A stretch of DNA of 47,943 nucleotides, taken from positions 1-47,943 of the forward strand of contig JAVBMM010000085.1 in the NCBI GenBank assembly GCA_031552425.1. The letters run 5' to 3'. Shown in pieces: positions 8,664-18,096 of the stretch. The notes beneath the pieces are model-generated. The model did not search any database. It saw nothing but the letters and a program-made list of their open reading frames with translations, and was not told where the DNA came from. Each line of letters begins with the position of its first letter. Positions within the stretch are counted from its first letter, which is position 1. The translations under genes were made by a program, and so were the position numbers. Origin of the DNA: JAISFI01 sp031552425 (lineage in GTDB: Bacteria > Bacteroidota > Bacteroidia > Bacteroidales > Azobacteroidaceae).

Positions 8664-10613
8664 ATGACTTATCTTAAATTTGATAAAACCCTGATGATCA
8701 ACTTGGAAGAGTCTTTGAAAAGAGAAGTTCTGAGGACAAATCGAGGGGGAGCCTATCATTGTACTACAATTGTGGATTGTAATACCCGTAAATATCACGG
8801 ATTGTTGGTGATTCCGGTACCAACGCTTGATACAGATAATCATGTTTTATTATCTTCTCTTGATGAAACGGTTATTCAACACGGAGCTGAATTTAATTTG
8901 GGTTTACATAAATATCAGGGAGATAACTATAGCCCTAAAGGTCATAAATATATTCGTCAGTTTGATTGTGAAGAAATGCCTCGTACTGTGTACCGCGTCG
9001 GAGGTGTTATATTGGCGAAAGAAAAAGTCTTTACCGTGTATGGAAACCGGTTGATGATTAAATACACGCTTTTAGATGCTCATTCTCCTACTTTGTTACG
9101 GTTTCGTCCGTTTTTGGCTTTCAGAAATGTGAATAATCTTACTGTGGAAAATAATGATGTCAATAAAAATTATTCGGAAATAGAGAACGGGATAAAAACT
9201 TGTATGTATCCTGGTTATCCCGATCTACATATGCAATTCAGCAAAGCATGTAAATTTATTTTTCATCCGGATTGGTACCGTGGAATAGAATATACTAAGG
9301 AAAGGGAAAGAGGTTTTCCTTACCGGGAAGATTTATATGTTCCCGGATATTTTGAATTACCGATATCTAAAGGAGAATCGGTTTATTTTTCTGCGGCGGA
9401 TGAGTTTATCCGTCCCCAGGATATGGAGGAAACCTATGAGATAGAGGTTAAATCACGTACTCCTCGTTCGGGATTTTATAATTGCTTGAGAAATTCTGCA
9501 CAGCAGTTTTATTTTCGTCCTACGGAAAATGATGCATATTTATTAGCTGGTTATCCTTGGTTTAAAGTACGTGCAAGGGATTTGTTCATCGCCTTGCCGG
9601 GATGTACTTTGGGTATTGACGATCCAGTACGTTTTGAAAAAATAATGACAACTGCTATTCCTGCAATCCGTAATTATATTGAAATAGGAGAGATTGATCC
9701 GGTTATCAGCGAAATTGATGCTCCGGATGTTTTCTTGTGGGCAGTACGGGCTATACAGGAATATGGAAGACATGAAGGAAAAGAGAAATGTGCAGATTTG
9801 TATGGAGATTTGCTTCAAGATATGGTAGGATTTATTTTGAAAGGTAAGCATCCTAATTTATTTGTTCATGAAAACGGCTTGTTGTATGCCAATGGAAAAG
9901 ATAAGGCCATTACTTGGATGAACGCTACTGTCAATGGTAAGCCGGTTGTTCCCAGGACAGGTTATATTGTTGAATTCAATGCATTATGGTATAACGCATT
10001 AAAATATGTAGCAGAATTATCTACATTAAAAGGGAATGATGTTATAGCCGGAAAAATGGAAGCAGTGGCAGAAAAAACAGCCGTATCTTTTATCAATACA
10101 TTTATGAACGGATATGGTTATTTGTTTGATTATGTAGATGGAAGTTATACGGACTGGAGTGTTCGTCCGAATATGATATTTGCAGTGGAGTTGGAATATT
10201 CACCTCTCGACAGAAAGCAAAAACGTATGATTTTGGATTTTGTTACAAAAGAATTGTTGACACCTAAAGGATTACGAAGTTTAAGTCCCAAAAGTGAAGG
10301 ATATAACCCGTATTATGTAGGTTCCCAGTACGAAAGGGATTTGGCCTATCATCAAGGTACCGCATGGCCTTGGTTGTTTGGAGCATATTTGGTTTCTTAT
10401 TTGAAAGTTTTTGGGTTGAGCGGAGTTTCTTTTGTAGAAAGAATGTTGATTGGTTTTGAAGAAGAGATGAGTTTACATTGTATTGGTTCTATCTCTGAGT
10501 TGTTTGACGGAAATCCTCCTTTTGAGAGTAGGGGGGCTATTTCTTTTTCAATGAATGTGGCTGCAATTTTAAAAGTGCTTAAAGTGTTGAATTCGTATAA
10601 TACGGATTTGTAA
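8664..10613 (+). CDS. Glycogen debranching enzyme (amylo-alpha-1,6-glucosidase, GH133-like)
   Basis: Cytoplasmic enzyme of 649 residues expected to remove alpha-1,6 branches from glycogen. The N-terminal half (about 1-260) is the beta-rich domain of archaeal/Bacteroidota debranching enzymes, with TNRGGAYHCTTIVDCNTRKY near the start. The C-terminal half (about 280-645) is an (alpha/alpha)6 domain with AGYPWFKVRARDLFIALPG, corresponding to the GYPWF/GRDTFISLPG family motif (Asp306 the expected catalytic acid), then RPNMIFAVEL and YHQGTAWPWLFGAY. The canonical WGRD is VRARD here. It is the first gene of a three-gene glycogen module; the GT4 gene follows after 17 bases. Confidence 0.93.
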   Translation: MTYLKFDKTLMINLEESLKREVLRTNRGGAYHCTTIVDCNTRKYHGLLVIPVPTLDTDNHVLLSSLDETVIQHGAEFNLGLHKYQGDNYSPKGHKYIRQFDCEEMPRTVYRVGGVILAKEKVFTVYGNRLMIKYTLLDAHSPTLLRFRPFLAFRNVNNLTVENNDVNKNYSEIENGIKTCMYPGYPDLHMQFSKACKFIFHPDWYRGIEYTKERERGFPYREDLYVPGYFELPISKGESVYFSAADEFIRPQDMEETYEIEVKSRTPRSGFYNCLRNSAQQFYFRPTENDAYLLAGYPWFKVRARDLFIALPGCTLGIDDPVRFEKIMTTAIPAIRNYIEIGEIDPVISEIDAPDVFLWAVRAIQEYGRHEGKEKCADLYGDLLQDMVGFILKGKHPNLFVHENGLLYANGKDKAITWMNATVNGKPVVPRTGYIVEFNALWYNALKYVAELSTLKGNDVIAGKMEAVAEKTAVSFINTFMNGYGYLFDYVDGSYTDWSVRPNMIFAVELEYSPLDRKQKRMILDFVTKELLTPKGLRSLSPKSEGYNPYYVGSQYERDLAYHQGTAWPWLFGAYLVSYLKVFGLSGVSFVERMLIGFEEEMSLHCIGSISELFDGNPPFESRGAISFSMNVAAILKVLKVLNSYNTDL

Positions 10614-10630
10614 TATAAAAATTACTGACT

Positions 10631-11887
10631 ATGAGGGCATTGATGTTTGGTTGGGAATTTCCACCCCATATATTGGGAGGACTTGGTACAGCCAGTTATG
10701 GGCTTACTCGGGGAATGGCCGAACAGAAAGACATGGATATAACCTTTGTGATTCCTAAACCTTGGGGAGATGAAGACCAAAGTTTCTTAAAAATTGTCGG
10801 AGCTTGTAATACTCCGGTGGCTTGGCGGGATGTAAATTGGGATTATGTGTCTCAACGGATGGGGAAACAGATGGACCCGCAAGAGTATTATAATTTAAGG
10901 GATCATATTTATGCAGATTTTAACTATATGCATATCAATGATTTGGGTTGCATAGAATTTTCAGGCAGATATCCGGATAATCTCTTGGAAGAGATTAATA
11001 ATTATTCAATCGCTGCAGGAGTTATTGCCCGTACTTATTCGTACGATATTATTCATTCTCACGATTGGCTTACGTATCCGGCAGGTATGCATGCCAAACA
11101 AGTGAGTGGGAAACCGTTGGTTATTCATGTACATGCAACGGACTTTGACAGAAGTCGAGGAAAAGTCAATCCTCAGGTATATGCATTGGAAAAAGATGGA
11201 ATGGATCATGCTGATCATATTATTACTGTAAGTAATTTGACCCGCAATACAGTTATTGAAAAATATCATCAACCTGCCTGGAAAGTAACCACTGTTCATA
11301 ATGCAGTGGAACCTTTGAGTCAAGAAATCAAAGCGATACATTCTCAAAAAGGTACTAAAGATAAAGTAATTACTTTCTTAGGAAGAATTACCATGCAGAA
11401 AGGACCGGAATATTTTGTTGAAGCAGCTTCTCTGGTGCTGAAAAAAGCGAAGAATGTTCGTTTTGTTATGGCAGGAAGCGGAGATATGATGGATCAAATG
11501 ATTCGTTTAGCTGCCCGCCGAGGAATTGCCGATAGATTTCATTTTACCGGTTTCCTGAAGGGAAAACAAGTATATGAAATGCTTCAATCGAGTGATGTAT
11601 ATGTTATGCCTTCCGTATCTGAACCTTTCGGCATTTCTCCTTTGGAAGCCATGCAATGTGGTGTGCCTACAATTATTTCCAAACAATCAGGTTGTGCCGA
11701 GATCCTGAATAATGCTGTTAAAACAGATTATTGGGACACTGAGGCGATGGCAGATGCTATGTATTCTATTATTACCTATCCTGCAATGGCTTCTTATTTA
11801 CAAGAAGAAGGAAAACGTGAGGTCGATGAGATAAAATGGGAATATGCAGGTATGAAAGTGCGGAAAATATACGAAAGTGTCATGTGA
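10631..11887 (+). CDS. GT4 family glycosyltransferase (glycogen synthase-like)
   Basis: GT-B fold retaining glycosyltransferase of 418 residues. The N-terminal domain has GWEFPPHILGGLGTASYGL (sugar-nucleotide glycine loop) and HSHDW (His144). The C-terminal domain has GRITMQKGPEYFVEAA and the acidic E-x7-E motif, Glu331 and Glu339 in SEPFGISPLEAMQCG. Its position between a debranching enzyme and a GH57 glucanase suggests that it extends alpha-1,4-glucan as a glycogen synthase. That role rests on family and context; the donor cannot be read. There is no signal peptide. Confidence 0.9.
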   Translation: MRALMFGWEFPPHILGGLGTASYGLTRGMAEQKDMDITFVIPKPWGDEDQSFLKIVGACNTPVAWRDVNWDYVSQRMGKQMDPQEYYNLRDHIYADFNYMHINDLGCIEFSGRYPDNLLEEINNYSIAAGVIARTYSYDIIHSHDWLTYPAGMHAKQVSGKPLVIHVHATDFDRSRGKVNPQVYALEKDGMDHADHIITVSNLTRNTVIEKYHQPAWKVTTVHNAVEPLSQEIKAIHSQKGTKDKVITFLGRITMQKGPEYFVEAASLVLKKAKNVRFVMAGSGDMMDQMIRLAARRGIADRFHFTGFLKGKQVYEMLQSSDVYVMPSVSEPFGISPLEAMQCGVPTIISKQSGCAEILNNAVKTDYWDTEAMADAMYSIITYPAMASYLQEEGKREVDEIKWEYAGMKVRKIYESVM

Positions 11888-11910
11888 AAAATATTAAAAG
11901 AACAAGATAT

Positions 11911-13245
11911 ATGAAAACGATTTGTTTCTATTTTCAGGTACATCAACCGTTTCGGTTAAAAAGATATCGCTTTTTTGATATTGGTAGAGATCATTATTAT
12001 TATGATGATTTTGCCAATGAAGAAATTATCCATCGGGTTGCGGCGCGTTCTTTTCTTAAAGCCAATGCTATGTTACAAGACATAATTAAGGAAACAGGAA
12101 ATAAATTTAAGGTTGCCTTTTCCATATCAGGAGTTGCATTGGAACAAATGGAAATATATGTTCCTGAAGTGATAGACAGCTTTAAAGAATTATCCAAAAC
12201 CGGATGTGTGGAGTTTTTAGCGGAAACATATGCTCATTCTTTGTCTTCATTAAAAGATCCGGAAGAATTTGAAAAGCAAGTAAAAGCACATTCTGCTAAA
12301 ATAGAATCTTTATTTGGACAGAAACCTAAAGTATTCAGGAATACAGAGCTGATTTATTCGGATGAAATAGGGGATATGGTTCATGCTTTAGGTTATAAGG
12401 GTATGTTAACCGAAGGGGCTAAGCACGTGTTGGGATGGAAAAGTCCTAATTACCTCTATCATTCTGTTAGTAATCCGTCTTTAAAGTTATTGTTGAAAAA
12501 TTCAAAATTCAGTGATGATATTGCTTTTCGTTTTTCTAATTATGATTGGAGTGAGTATCCTCTTACAGCAGATAAATTCATCCGATGGATATCTTCTTTG
12601 TCAGATTCCGAGCAATTGATCAATCTCTTTATGAATTATGAAACTTTGGGAAATATACAGCCGTCTGAAAGTGGTATTTTTGATTTTTTTAAGGCGCTTC
12701 CCCGTTTTGCAGCAGAGAAAAAGATCAGTTTCTCCACTCCATCGGATATCATTAATAAAATGAAGTCTGTAGATGCTATTTCAGTACCTTTTCCTTGTTC
12801 TTGGGCGGATGAGGAACGTGATACGAGCGCATGGTTGGGAAATGTTCTTCAAAAAGAAGCATTCGAAAAACTTTATAGTATCGGCGAAAGAGTTCGTTTA
12901 TGTGCTGATCGCCGGATCAAGCAAGATTGGCTTTACCTGCAAACCAGTGACCATTTTTACTATATGTCTACCAAACATTTTTCTGATGGAGCGATACATA
13001 GTTATTTCAGTCCGTATGATACCCCTTATGATGCATTCAGTAATTATATGAATGTGTTGGGGGATTTTATTGACCGCGTGAATGCACAGTTTCCATCATC
13101 CATAGATAATGAAGAGTTAAATGCATTATTAACCACGATAGATAATCAAGGAAAAGAAATCGAAATGCTACAAACAGAATTGCAGTATTTGAAAACTAAA
13201 AGAACTCTGCCGGCTTCCAGAACAAATAAAATAGAGTTGAATTGA
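11911..13245 (+). CDS. GH57 family alpha-amylase-like protein, altered region IV
   Basis: Cytoplasmic GH57 protein of 444 residues. I chose ATG 11911 (MKTICFYFQVHQPF) because GH57 proteins begin with this strand and HQP motif; the frame is open further upstream but only inside the GT4 gene. Conserved region I is FQVHQPF; the nucleophile region is VFRNTELIYSDEIGDMV with Glu146. In region IV, where relatives have the acid/base Asp (a DYETFGEH-like motif), this protein reads NYETLGNI with Asn242 (bases 12634-12636). The C-terminus has a short coiled-coil-like stretch (LLTTIDNQGKEIEMLQTELQ). It is the third gene of the glycogen module, 23 bases after the GT4 gene. Confidence 0.9.
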   Translation: MKTICFYFQVHQPFRLKRYRFFDIGRDHYYYDDFANEEIIHRVAARSFLKANAMLQDIIKETGNKFKVAFSISGVALEQMEIYVPEVIDSFKELSKTGCVEFLAETYAHSLSSLKDPEEFEKQVKAHSAKIESLFGQKPKVFRNTELIYSDEIGDMVHALGYKGMLTEGAKHVLGWKSPNYLYHSVSNPSLKLLLKNSKFSDDIAFRFSNYDWSEYPLTADKFIRWISSLSDSEQLINLFMNYETLGNIQPSESGIFDFFKALPRFAAEKKISFSTPSDIINKMKSVDAISVPFPCSWADEERDTSAWLGNVLQKEAFEKLYSIGERVRLCADRRIKQDWLYLQTSDHFYYMSTKHFSDGAIHSYFSPYDTPYDAFSNYMNVLGDFIDRVNAQFPSSIDNEELNALLTTIDNQGKEIEMLQTELQYLKTKRTLPASRTNKIELN

Positions 13246-13601
13246 GAGTTTAGAACAAAGAGAGAAGATTAACTTGTAATATTTAATAAAGGTATTATGA
13301 CTTCAAAGATATTGAAGCAATAATAAATAGAACTTATTTTGATTATTTCATTCATAACTTCATAATTTCTTCAATTTCATAGAAGGTATTTTTTCTATAA
13401 AAATGTAGAAAAGATGTATTTGTATCAAAAAGAAATTGGATTTTTCTTCATTTTTCTGTAGATTTGTGAGTCTCATATTACTTAAGGGCTATCTGTATTT
13501 ATCCAAAAAAACCTTATTTTGGCCTCAATAAGATTCCTATTCAAAAAGAAACTTCACCGGATGTCCTTTGGTATTTATTTCTAACCAAATGTCATTGTGA
13601 A
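13246..13601. other. 356-base AT-rich intergenic region
   Basis: No coding frame is credible here. It holds one promoter (13436-13466) and a weak 6-base inverted repeat, CTTCAA/TTGAAG, at 13301-13317 without a T-tract. I see no RNA gene and no strong terminator for the glycogen operon. Confidence 0.6.
13436..13466 (+). promoter_or_regulatory. Promoter upstream of the KamA-family gene
   Basis: TTG at 13436-13438 (in AATTGG) and a full-consensus -7 box TAGATTTG at 13459-13466, separated by 20 bases, which is the expected Bacteroidota spacing. The gene starts about 135 bases downstream, leaving a long leader of unknown role. Confidence 0.6.
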
Positions 13602-14948
13602 ATGTCATTTCTATTCTATTTGATAATGAAAAAGATGATTTCTTATTCGTTGCACAATTATTGTGCTATTCCTGAAATGTCTTCTGTCAGTGAAGATATT
13701 AAGAAAAATATTGAAGTAGTTGGCAGGGTGTTACCTTTCAAGACCAATAATTATGTGGTTGAAGAATTAATTGATTGGAATCAGGTGGAAACCGATCCGA
13801 TTTTTACTTTAAATTTTCCCAGGAAGGAAATGTTGAAGAAAAAGTATTACGATGTTGTTTCTAAACTTTTAGAGCAGAATGCAGATAAATCTGTGATTGA
13901 TCGAAAGATACAAGAAATTCGCTTGTCATTGAACCCAAATCCGGCAGGCCAGGAACACAATGTACCTTATTTAGGTGAAATCAAGCTGAAGGGGATACAA
14001 CACAAATATCCTGAAACAGTATTGTTTTTTCCAAGTCAAGGACAAACTTGCCATGCTTATTGCACATTTTGTTTTCGCTGGCCTCAGTTTTCCGGAATGA
14101 GTGGACTTAAATTTGCCATGAAAGAAGCGGATTTACTTTTAAAATATCTTCGTGTACACAAAGAAGTAACCGATATTTTGTTTACCGGAGGAGATCCGAT
14201 GGTAATGAGTGCCGCTGTATTGGAAGGTTACATAGAGCCATTGCTTCATCCTGAATTTGATCATATCCATTCGATTCGTATAGGGACAAAATCTCTTTCG
14301 TATTGGCCTTACCGGTATTTTTCTGATGAAGATAGCGATGATATGATCCGGTTGTTTGAGAAAATTACGGCTAGTGGTAAAAATCTTTCTATCCAAGCAC
14401 ATTTCAATCATCCGGTAGAACTTTCTACAGAAGCTGTAAAAAGAGCTATAAAAAGGATTCTTGGTACGGGAGCCCAAATACGGACTCAATCGCCTCTGTT
14501 GAATCACATTAATGACAAACCGGAACTCTGGTCGGAAATGTGGCGAAAACAGGTTGATCTTGGATGCATTCCTTATTATATGTTCATTGCCCGTGATACA
14601 GGAGCTAAAGAGTATTTTGAAATTCCATTGGAAAAATGTTGGCAAATATTTCGTAGGGCTTACCGGAAAGTAAGTGGACTTTGTCGTACAGTACGTGGAC
14701 CGAGTATGAGTGATCATGCGGGAAAAATACAAGTGTTGGGGGTACAGGAAATAAAAGGGGAAAAAGTATTTGTGCTTCGTTTTATTCAGGGAAGGAATCC
14801 TCAATGGGTACATATTCCGTTCTTTGCCGGATATGATCCGAAAGCAACATGGTTCAACCAATTGAAGCCAGCCTTTGGTAAGGAAAAATTCTTTTTTGAG
14901 GAACAACCGTATAATTCTTATATTACTAAACCATTCTTATTTGAATAA
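13602..14948 (+). CDS. KamA-family radical SAM protein (lysine 2,3-aminomutase-like)
   Basis: Radical SAM enzyme of 448 residues related to lysine 2,3-aminomutase. The 4Fe-4S motif CxxxCxxC is Cys150, Cys154 and Cys157 in QTCHAYCTFCFRW, and the SAM-binding glycine motif is TGGDP (195-199). In classical aminomutases PLP binds the Lys of PGGGGK. Here the aligned segment reads RGPSMSDHAGKIQVLG, keeping a Lys (375) in an otherwise different loop, so the reaction and substrate are uncertain. The start could also be Met9 (base 13626), which would remove an odd hydrophobic leader. It has its own promoter. Confidence 0.85.
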   Translation: MSFLFYLIMKKMISYSLHNYCAIPEMSSVSEDIKKNIEVVGRVLPFKTNNYVVEELIDWNQVETDPIFTLNFPRKEMLKKKYYDVVSKLLEQNADKSVIDRKIQEIRLSLNPNPAGQEHNVPYLGEIKLKGIQHKYPETVLFFPSQGQTCHAYCTFCFRWPQFSGMSGLKFAMKEADLLLKYLRVHKEVTDILFTGGDPMVMSAAVLEGYIEPLLHPEFDHIHSIRIGTKSLSYWPYRYFSDEDSDDMIRLFEKITASGKNLSIQAHFNHPVELSTEAVKRAIKRILGTGAQIRTQSPLLNHINDKPELWSEMWRKQVDLGCIPYYMFIARDTGAKEYFEIPLEKCWQIFRRAYRKVSGLCRTVRGPSMSDHAGKIQVLGVQEIKGEKVFVLRFIQGRNPQWVHIPFFAGYDPKATWFNQLKPAFGKEKFFFEEQPYNSYITKPFLFE

Positions 14949-14955
14949 GGTTTTC

Positions 14956-14963
14956 TATATTTG
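14956..14963 (+). promoter_or_regulatory. -7 box upstream of the secreted glycosidase-like gene
   Basis: TATATTTG, a full TAnnTTTG match, 28 bases before the ATG at 14992. The nearest TTTG (14940-14943) is only 12 bases upstream, too close for a standard -33 box. Confidence 0.4.
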
Positions 14964-14991
14964 TCATGAAAACAAAAACTAAATAATCAAT

Positions 14992-17900
14992 ATGAGGATC
15001 TTAATTTCAATAATGATATGGATATTTGCTTGTCAACAGCTATCCATTGCCCAGTCTACATTGAATGTGGCACAGGGAAAATCAGTAACAGTTAGTTCTG
15101 TCAATCCACGTTATCCCGAGTCGTTAATTCTTGATGGAGGTATCTCCAAATCATCTACATGGATACCTTTGGATAATGCCCGCCCTCCTCATTGGGTGGA
15201 GATCAATCTGGAAAAATATTATGACATTGAGCGTATTGTTTTCTACAATGGTATTCCGGAAGATGACATGACTGCCCGTGAGAAGGAAAAAGCAGCAGGA
15301 TTTTATTGCGTTAAGAATTTGAAATTTCAATATTGGGACGATGCTAACTGGACGGATTTTCCTAATACCGAACTTACAGAAAATCGGAAATCTATTTTAT
15401 CATTTGATTTTTCTCCACGAATCACAGCATACAAAATAAGACTTATAGCGACTGACGGAGAACCTATTCGAGTTATAGATATCCAGGTGTTCGGTAAAGA
15501 AAATCCGAATCTGATATTGAGCAAAACTGATATGAAGGCATCAGCCTCTATTGTAAAAGATAAGACAAATCAGGCTTTTGTGAAAATTTCTGATAAAAAA
15601 ACAGGAAAGACATTTAAATATGTAGGTTATAATCAAGGTTATTTTATGCCGGGAAGTAACGCTACGGCTTGGGTTGAATATTCCGGAGTTAATTCTGTAC
15701 GTCTTTGGGCATCTTTGAGTGAATATGTTCCTGTAAATAGCCTTGAACTTTCTCCTCAGGTAAATGATCTGGCTGCATTCGAAGAACTAAAGAAAGAAGT
15801 CCGCCGGGATCCAGAAACAAATCCTTATATCCGATGGGAAGTAATTCGTAAGAAAGCCGGTAATCGAATGCCTTCGACCAACACGATGGTATTAGATTAT
15901 GCCTTAACCGAAATGAAAAAAAGAAATGTTGATGTACTGATGCAGATCAATTCTACTGATTTCAATAATGAATGGAGCAATAAATGGCAACAATGGCTTA
16001 GGTTTTATGCTTTAGCATTTCATACGGCAAAAGTTGGAGATGTTCAATTGTTCGCTATGCAAAATGAACCTAATCATGCTCTTTCCCACATGAAACTTGA
16101 TCAGTACTGCCATGCCCTTAAAATTACGTCTGATGCAGCACGCTGTGCTATTGAAGATGTAAACAAACTATATAATAAAAATCTAAAAGTCCGTTTTGTA
16201 AGTCCTGTTACCGCTGGAACAAATACTAATTGGTGGGCAACCGTTATTGCAAGTGTCAGGACAGATTATCGCGGAAATCCGATCGACTATAATTTATTGG
16301 ATATTTTTTCTACTCATTCTTATAATTTACCTGCTGTGGGATATACAGATAAAGTAAATGGTATCAGGAATTTGTTGGTAGAGAATCATCCCAAACATGA
16401 GAATTTTCCCATTGTTTTTACTGAAATTGGGCGATGGATGAATGCGTACCTGATTGACAGGGAAGAAACAATGGATTCTCCTTCTTTATTCACTGAATGG
16501 GCTGGAATATATGCCAATAATATGAATAACGGAGCTTATGGAATGTGGGCATTCAAAATGGCGAATACAATTAGTAGTACTTATCCGAGGGGTATCAAAT
16601 CCGGGCACCATTATACATGGAAAGGGACCCGGTTTATCGAAGATTCTCAGGAAAACCTGGCTCTCAATAAGCCGGTAAAAGCCAGCGGAGAAAGTAAAGA
16701 TTATCCTGCTTCTAATGTGACGGATGGAAATAAATCGGATGCATCTTCCTGGACATTTTTTTCTGATAACGACAAATGGTTGGAAATTGATCTGCAAAAG
16801 CCGACAGAGTTAGGTGGAGCCGTAGTATATACCGGTTCTTCATCCGGAGTCTATACAGCTCCTGACCGGGCTAAAACTTACCGTTTACAAAGTTGGGATG
16901 GAAAACAATGGGCTGATATAGGAGGAGCCTCCGAAGATAAATCTAAATATGCACAAGTATTATGGAAATTTAAGAAAAGTGTTACAACCAACAAGGTCCG
17001 ATTGTTCATTGAGGATGAAGGTTCCGTAAAAATCAGGGAAATCAAACTTTTTAATCCTCAATTCATGAAAAATGCTCAACCATCGTATGATATTAGTGGT
17101 ATACAGCGTACCGGAGAGGTGGTTAGATTGTTTGCTAAGGGCTTTAAAAATGAGAAAGATCTTTTAGAAACAACGATTTCTGTTGAAGATCCGGATGTAA
17201 ATATCAACACTTGCATTGATAAAGAAACCAATTCTTGCTACATCTGGTTGGTAAACCGTAATAATTTTGATTATCAACTGGATTTGGATTTATCATCTTT
17301 GCCATTGAATTCTTCGTCTAAATTATTCATCGAAGAAGTTAGTGGTAACTATTATGGAGAGTTGGTTGATATTAAAACAATAGGTAATTCAAAAAAAGTC
17401 AGTTATGTACTACCTCCTCAAAGTGTACAATTGATTTCCATTCCTCTGAATAATTTGAAATTGAAAGAATTTGATGCTGTGGCAACAACTACAATCAAGG
17501 GAGGAAACGATTCCGGAAAGAATTTTTCAGATCAGAATATGCTTGGTATTGCTTTGGATTCAAGGGATTTCTCAAAGAATGAAGTTTCATATATACAGTT
17601 TGATTTGGGAAAGCAAAATAAGATAACTTCGGATAAAGCTGTTTTTAGTATTTATGGATATAATGTAACCGATGCTATTCCTTATCGTTTCCATGTTTAT
17701 GTTATTCCTGATTGGGAGTGGAGTGGGAAACAACTAACTTGGAATAATGCAGCATGTATTGCTAAAAATGAAACCTGGATGCAAGAAGTTGGTTCTAAAG
17801 CTTTTATTGCCGGAGAATTGGTATTTACCAATCAGCCCAAACGACATGAATTGGATGTTACCGAATTATTACAACGGTATCCATCTGATACTTATACTTT

Positions 17901-18012
17901 TGTCCTGATCAGGGAAGCTCGTGAATTAGGAGATGATTATGATAAAGGAAAAAAATGTGTGGTTTATTCCAACAAAGATATTTCAAGGAAACCGCAACTT
18001 AAATTATTCTAA
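14992..18012 (+). CDS. Secreted multidomain clan GH-A-like glycoside hydrolase with F5/8-type and DNRLRE-like domains
   Basis: A 1006-residue exported protein with a signal peptide ending near LSIAQS (residues 19-22). Apparent order: F5/8-type C (discoidin) carbohydrate-binding domain (about 25-168); a TIM-barrel-like domain (about 200-550) with Glu359 in MQNEPNHAL as probable acid/base and Glu478 in VFTEIGRW as probable nucleophile; a second discoidin domain (about 555-688); a small beta domain (about 700-815); and a C-terminal DNRLRE/CBM96-like domain (about 825-1006). The stretch VGYNQGYFMPGSNATAWVEY recalls GH86-type agarases/porphyranases, but I cannot assign the family firmly. No SusC/SusD or other polysaccharide-utilisation genes are adjacent, so the substrate is unknown. 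Confidence 0.75.
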   Translation: MRILISIMIWIFACQQLSIAQSTLNVAQGKSVTVSSVNPRYPESLILDGGISKSSTWIPLDNARPPHWVEINLEKYYDIERIVFYNGIPEDDMTAREKEKAAGFYCVKNLKFQYWDDANWTDFPNTELTENRKSILSFDFSPRITAYKIRLIATDGEPIRVIDIQVFGKENPNLILSKTDMKASASIVKDKTNQAFVKISDKKTGKTFKYVGYNQGYFMPGSNATAWVEYSGVNSVRLWASLSEYVPVNSLELSPQVNDLAAFEELKKEVRRDPETNPYIRWEVIRKKAGNRMPSTNTMVLDYALTEMKKRNVDVLMQINSTDFNNEWSNKWQQWLRFYALAFHTAKVGDVQLFAMQNEPNHALSHMKLDQYCHALKITSDAARCAIEDVNKLYNKNLKVRFVSPVTAGTNTNWWATVIASVRTDYRGNPIDYNLLDIFSTHSYNLPAVGYTDKVNGIRNLLVENHPKHENFPIVFTEIGRWMNAYLIDREETMDSPSLFTEWAGIYANNMNNGAYGMWAFKMANTISSTYPRGIKSGHHYTWKGTRFIEDSQENLALNKPVKASGESKDYPASNVTDGNKSDASSWTFFSDNDKWLEIDLQKPTELGGAVVYTGSSSGVYTAPDRAKTYRLQSWDGKQWADIGGASEDKSKYAQVLWKFKKSVTTNKVRLFIEDEGSVKIREIKLFNPQFMKNAQPSYDISGIQRTGEVVRLFAKGFKNEKDLLETTISVEDPDVNINTCIDKETNSCYIWLVNRNNFDYQLDLDLSSLPLNSSSKLFIEEVSGNYYGELVDIKTIGNSKKVSYVLPPQSVQLISIPLNNLKLKEFDAVATTTIKGGNDSGKNFSDQNMLGIALDSRDFSKNEVSYIQFDLGKQNKITSDKAVFSIYGYNVTDAIPYRFHVYVIPDWEWSGKQLTWNNAACIAKNETWMQEVGSKAFIAGELVFTNQPKRHELDVTELLQRYPSDTYTFVLIREARELGDDYDKGKKCVVYSNKDISRKPQLKLF

Positions 18013-18045
18013 AATTCAGGTTCACCGAAAAAGTATCCAAAAGAC

Positions 18046-18080
18046 AAGAGGCTGATCATTTTTTGACCAGCCTCTTTTAT
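18046..18080. terminator. Terminator between the convergent glycosidase and secA genes
   Basis: AAGAGGCTG (18046-18054) pairs with CAGCCTCTT (18068-18076); one mismatch further in, ATCA/TGA extends the stem. The plus-strand T-tract TTTTAT follows. It can serve both converging genes, better for the plus strand. Confidence 0.8.
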
Positions 18081-18096
18081 ATACTCGTAATACAAT

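Noticed and set aside
13301..13317. Inverted repeat CTTCAA/TTGAAG after the glycogen module
   Set aside because: Only six base pairs, no T-tract, in strongly AT-rich sequence; not good enough to call a terminator.
14139..14906. A 255-residue minus-strand frame opposite the KamA-family gene
   Set aside because: It mirrors a well-supported radical SAM gene with cysteine and TGGDP motifs; its own translation is basic and aromatic with no family features.
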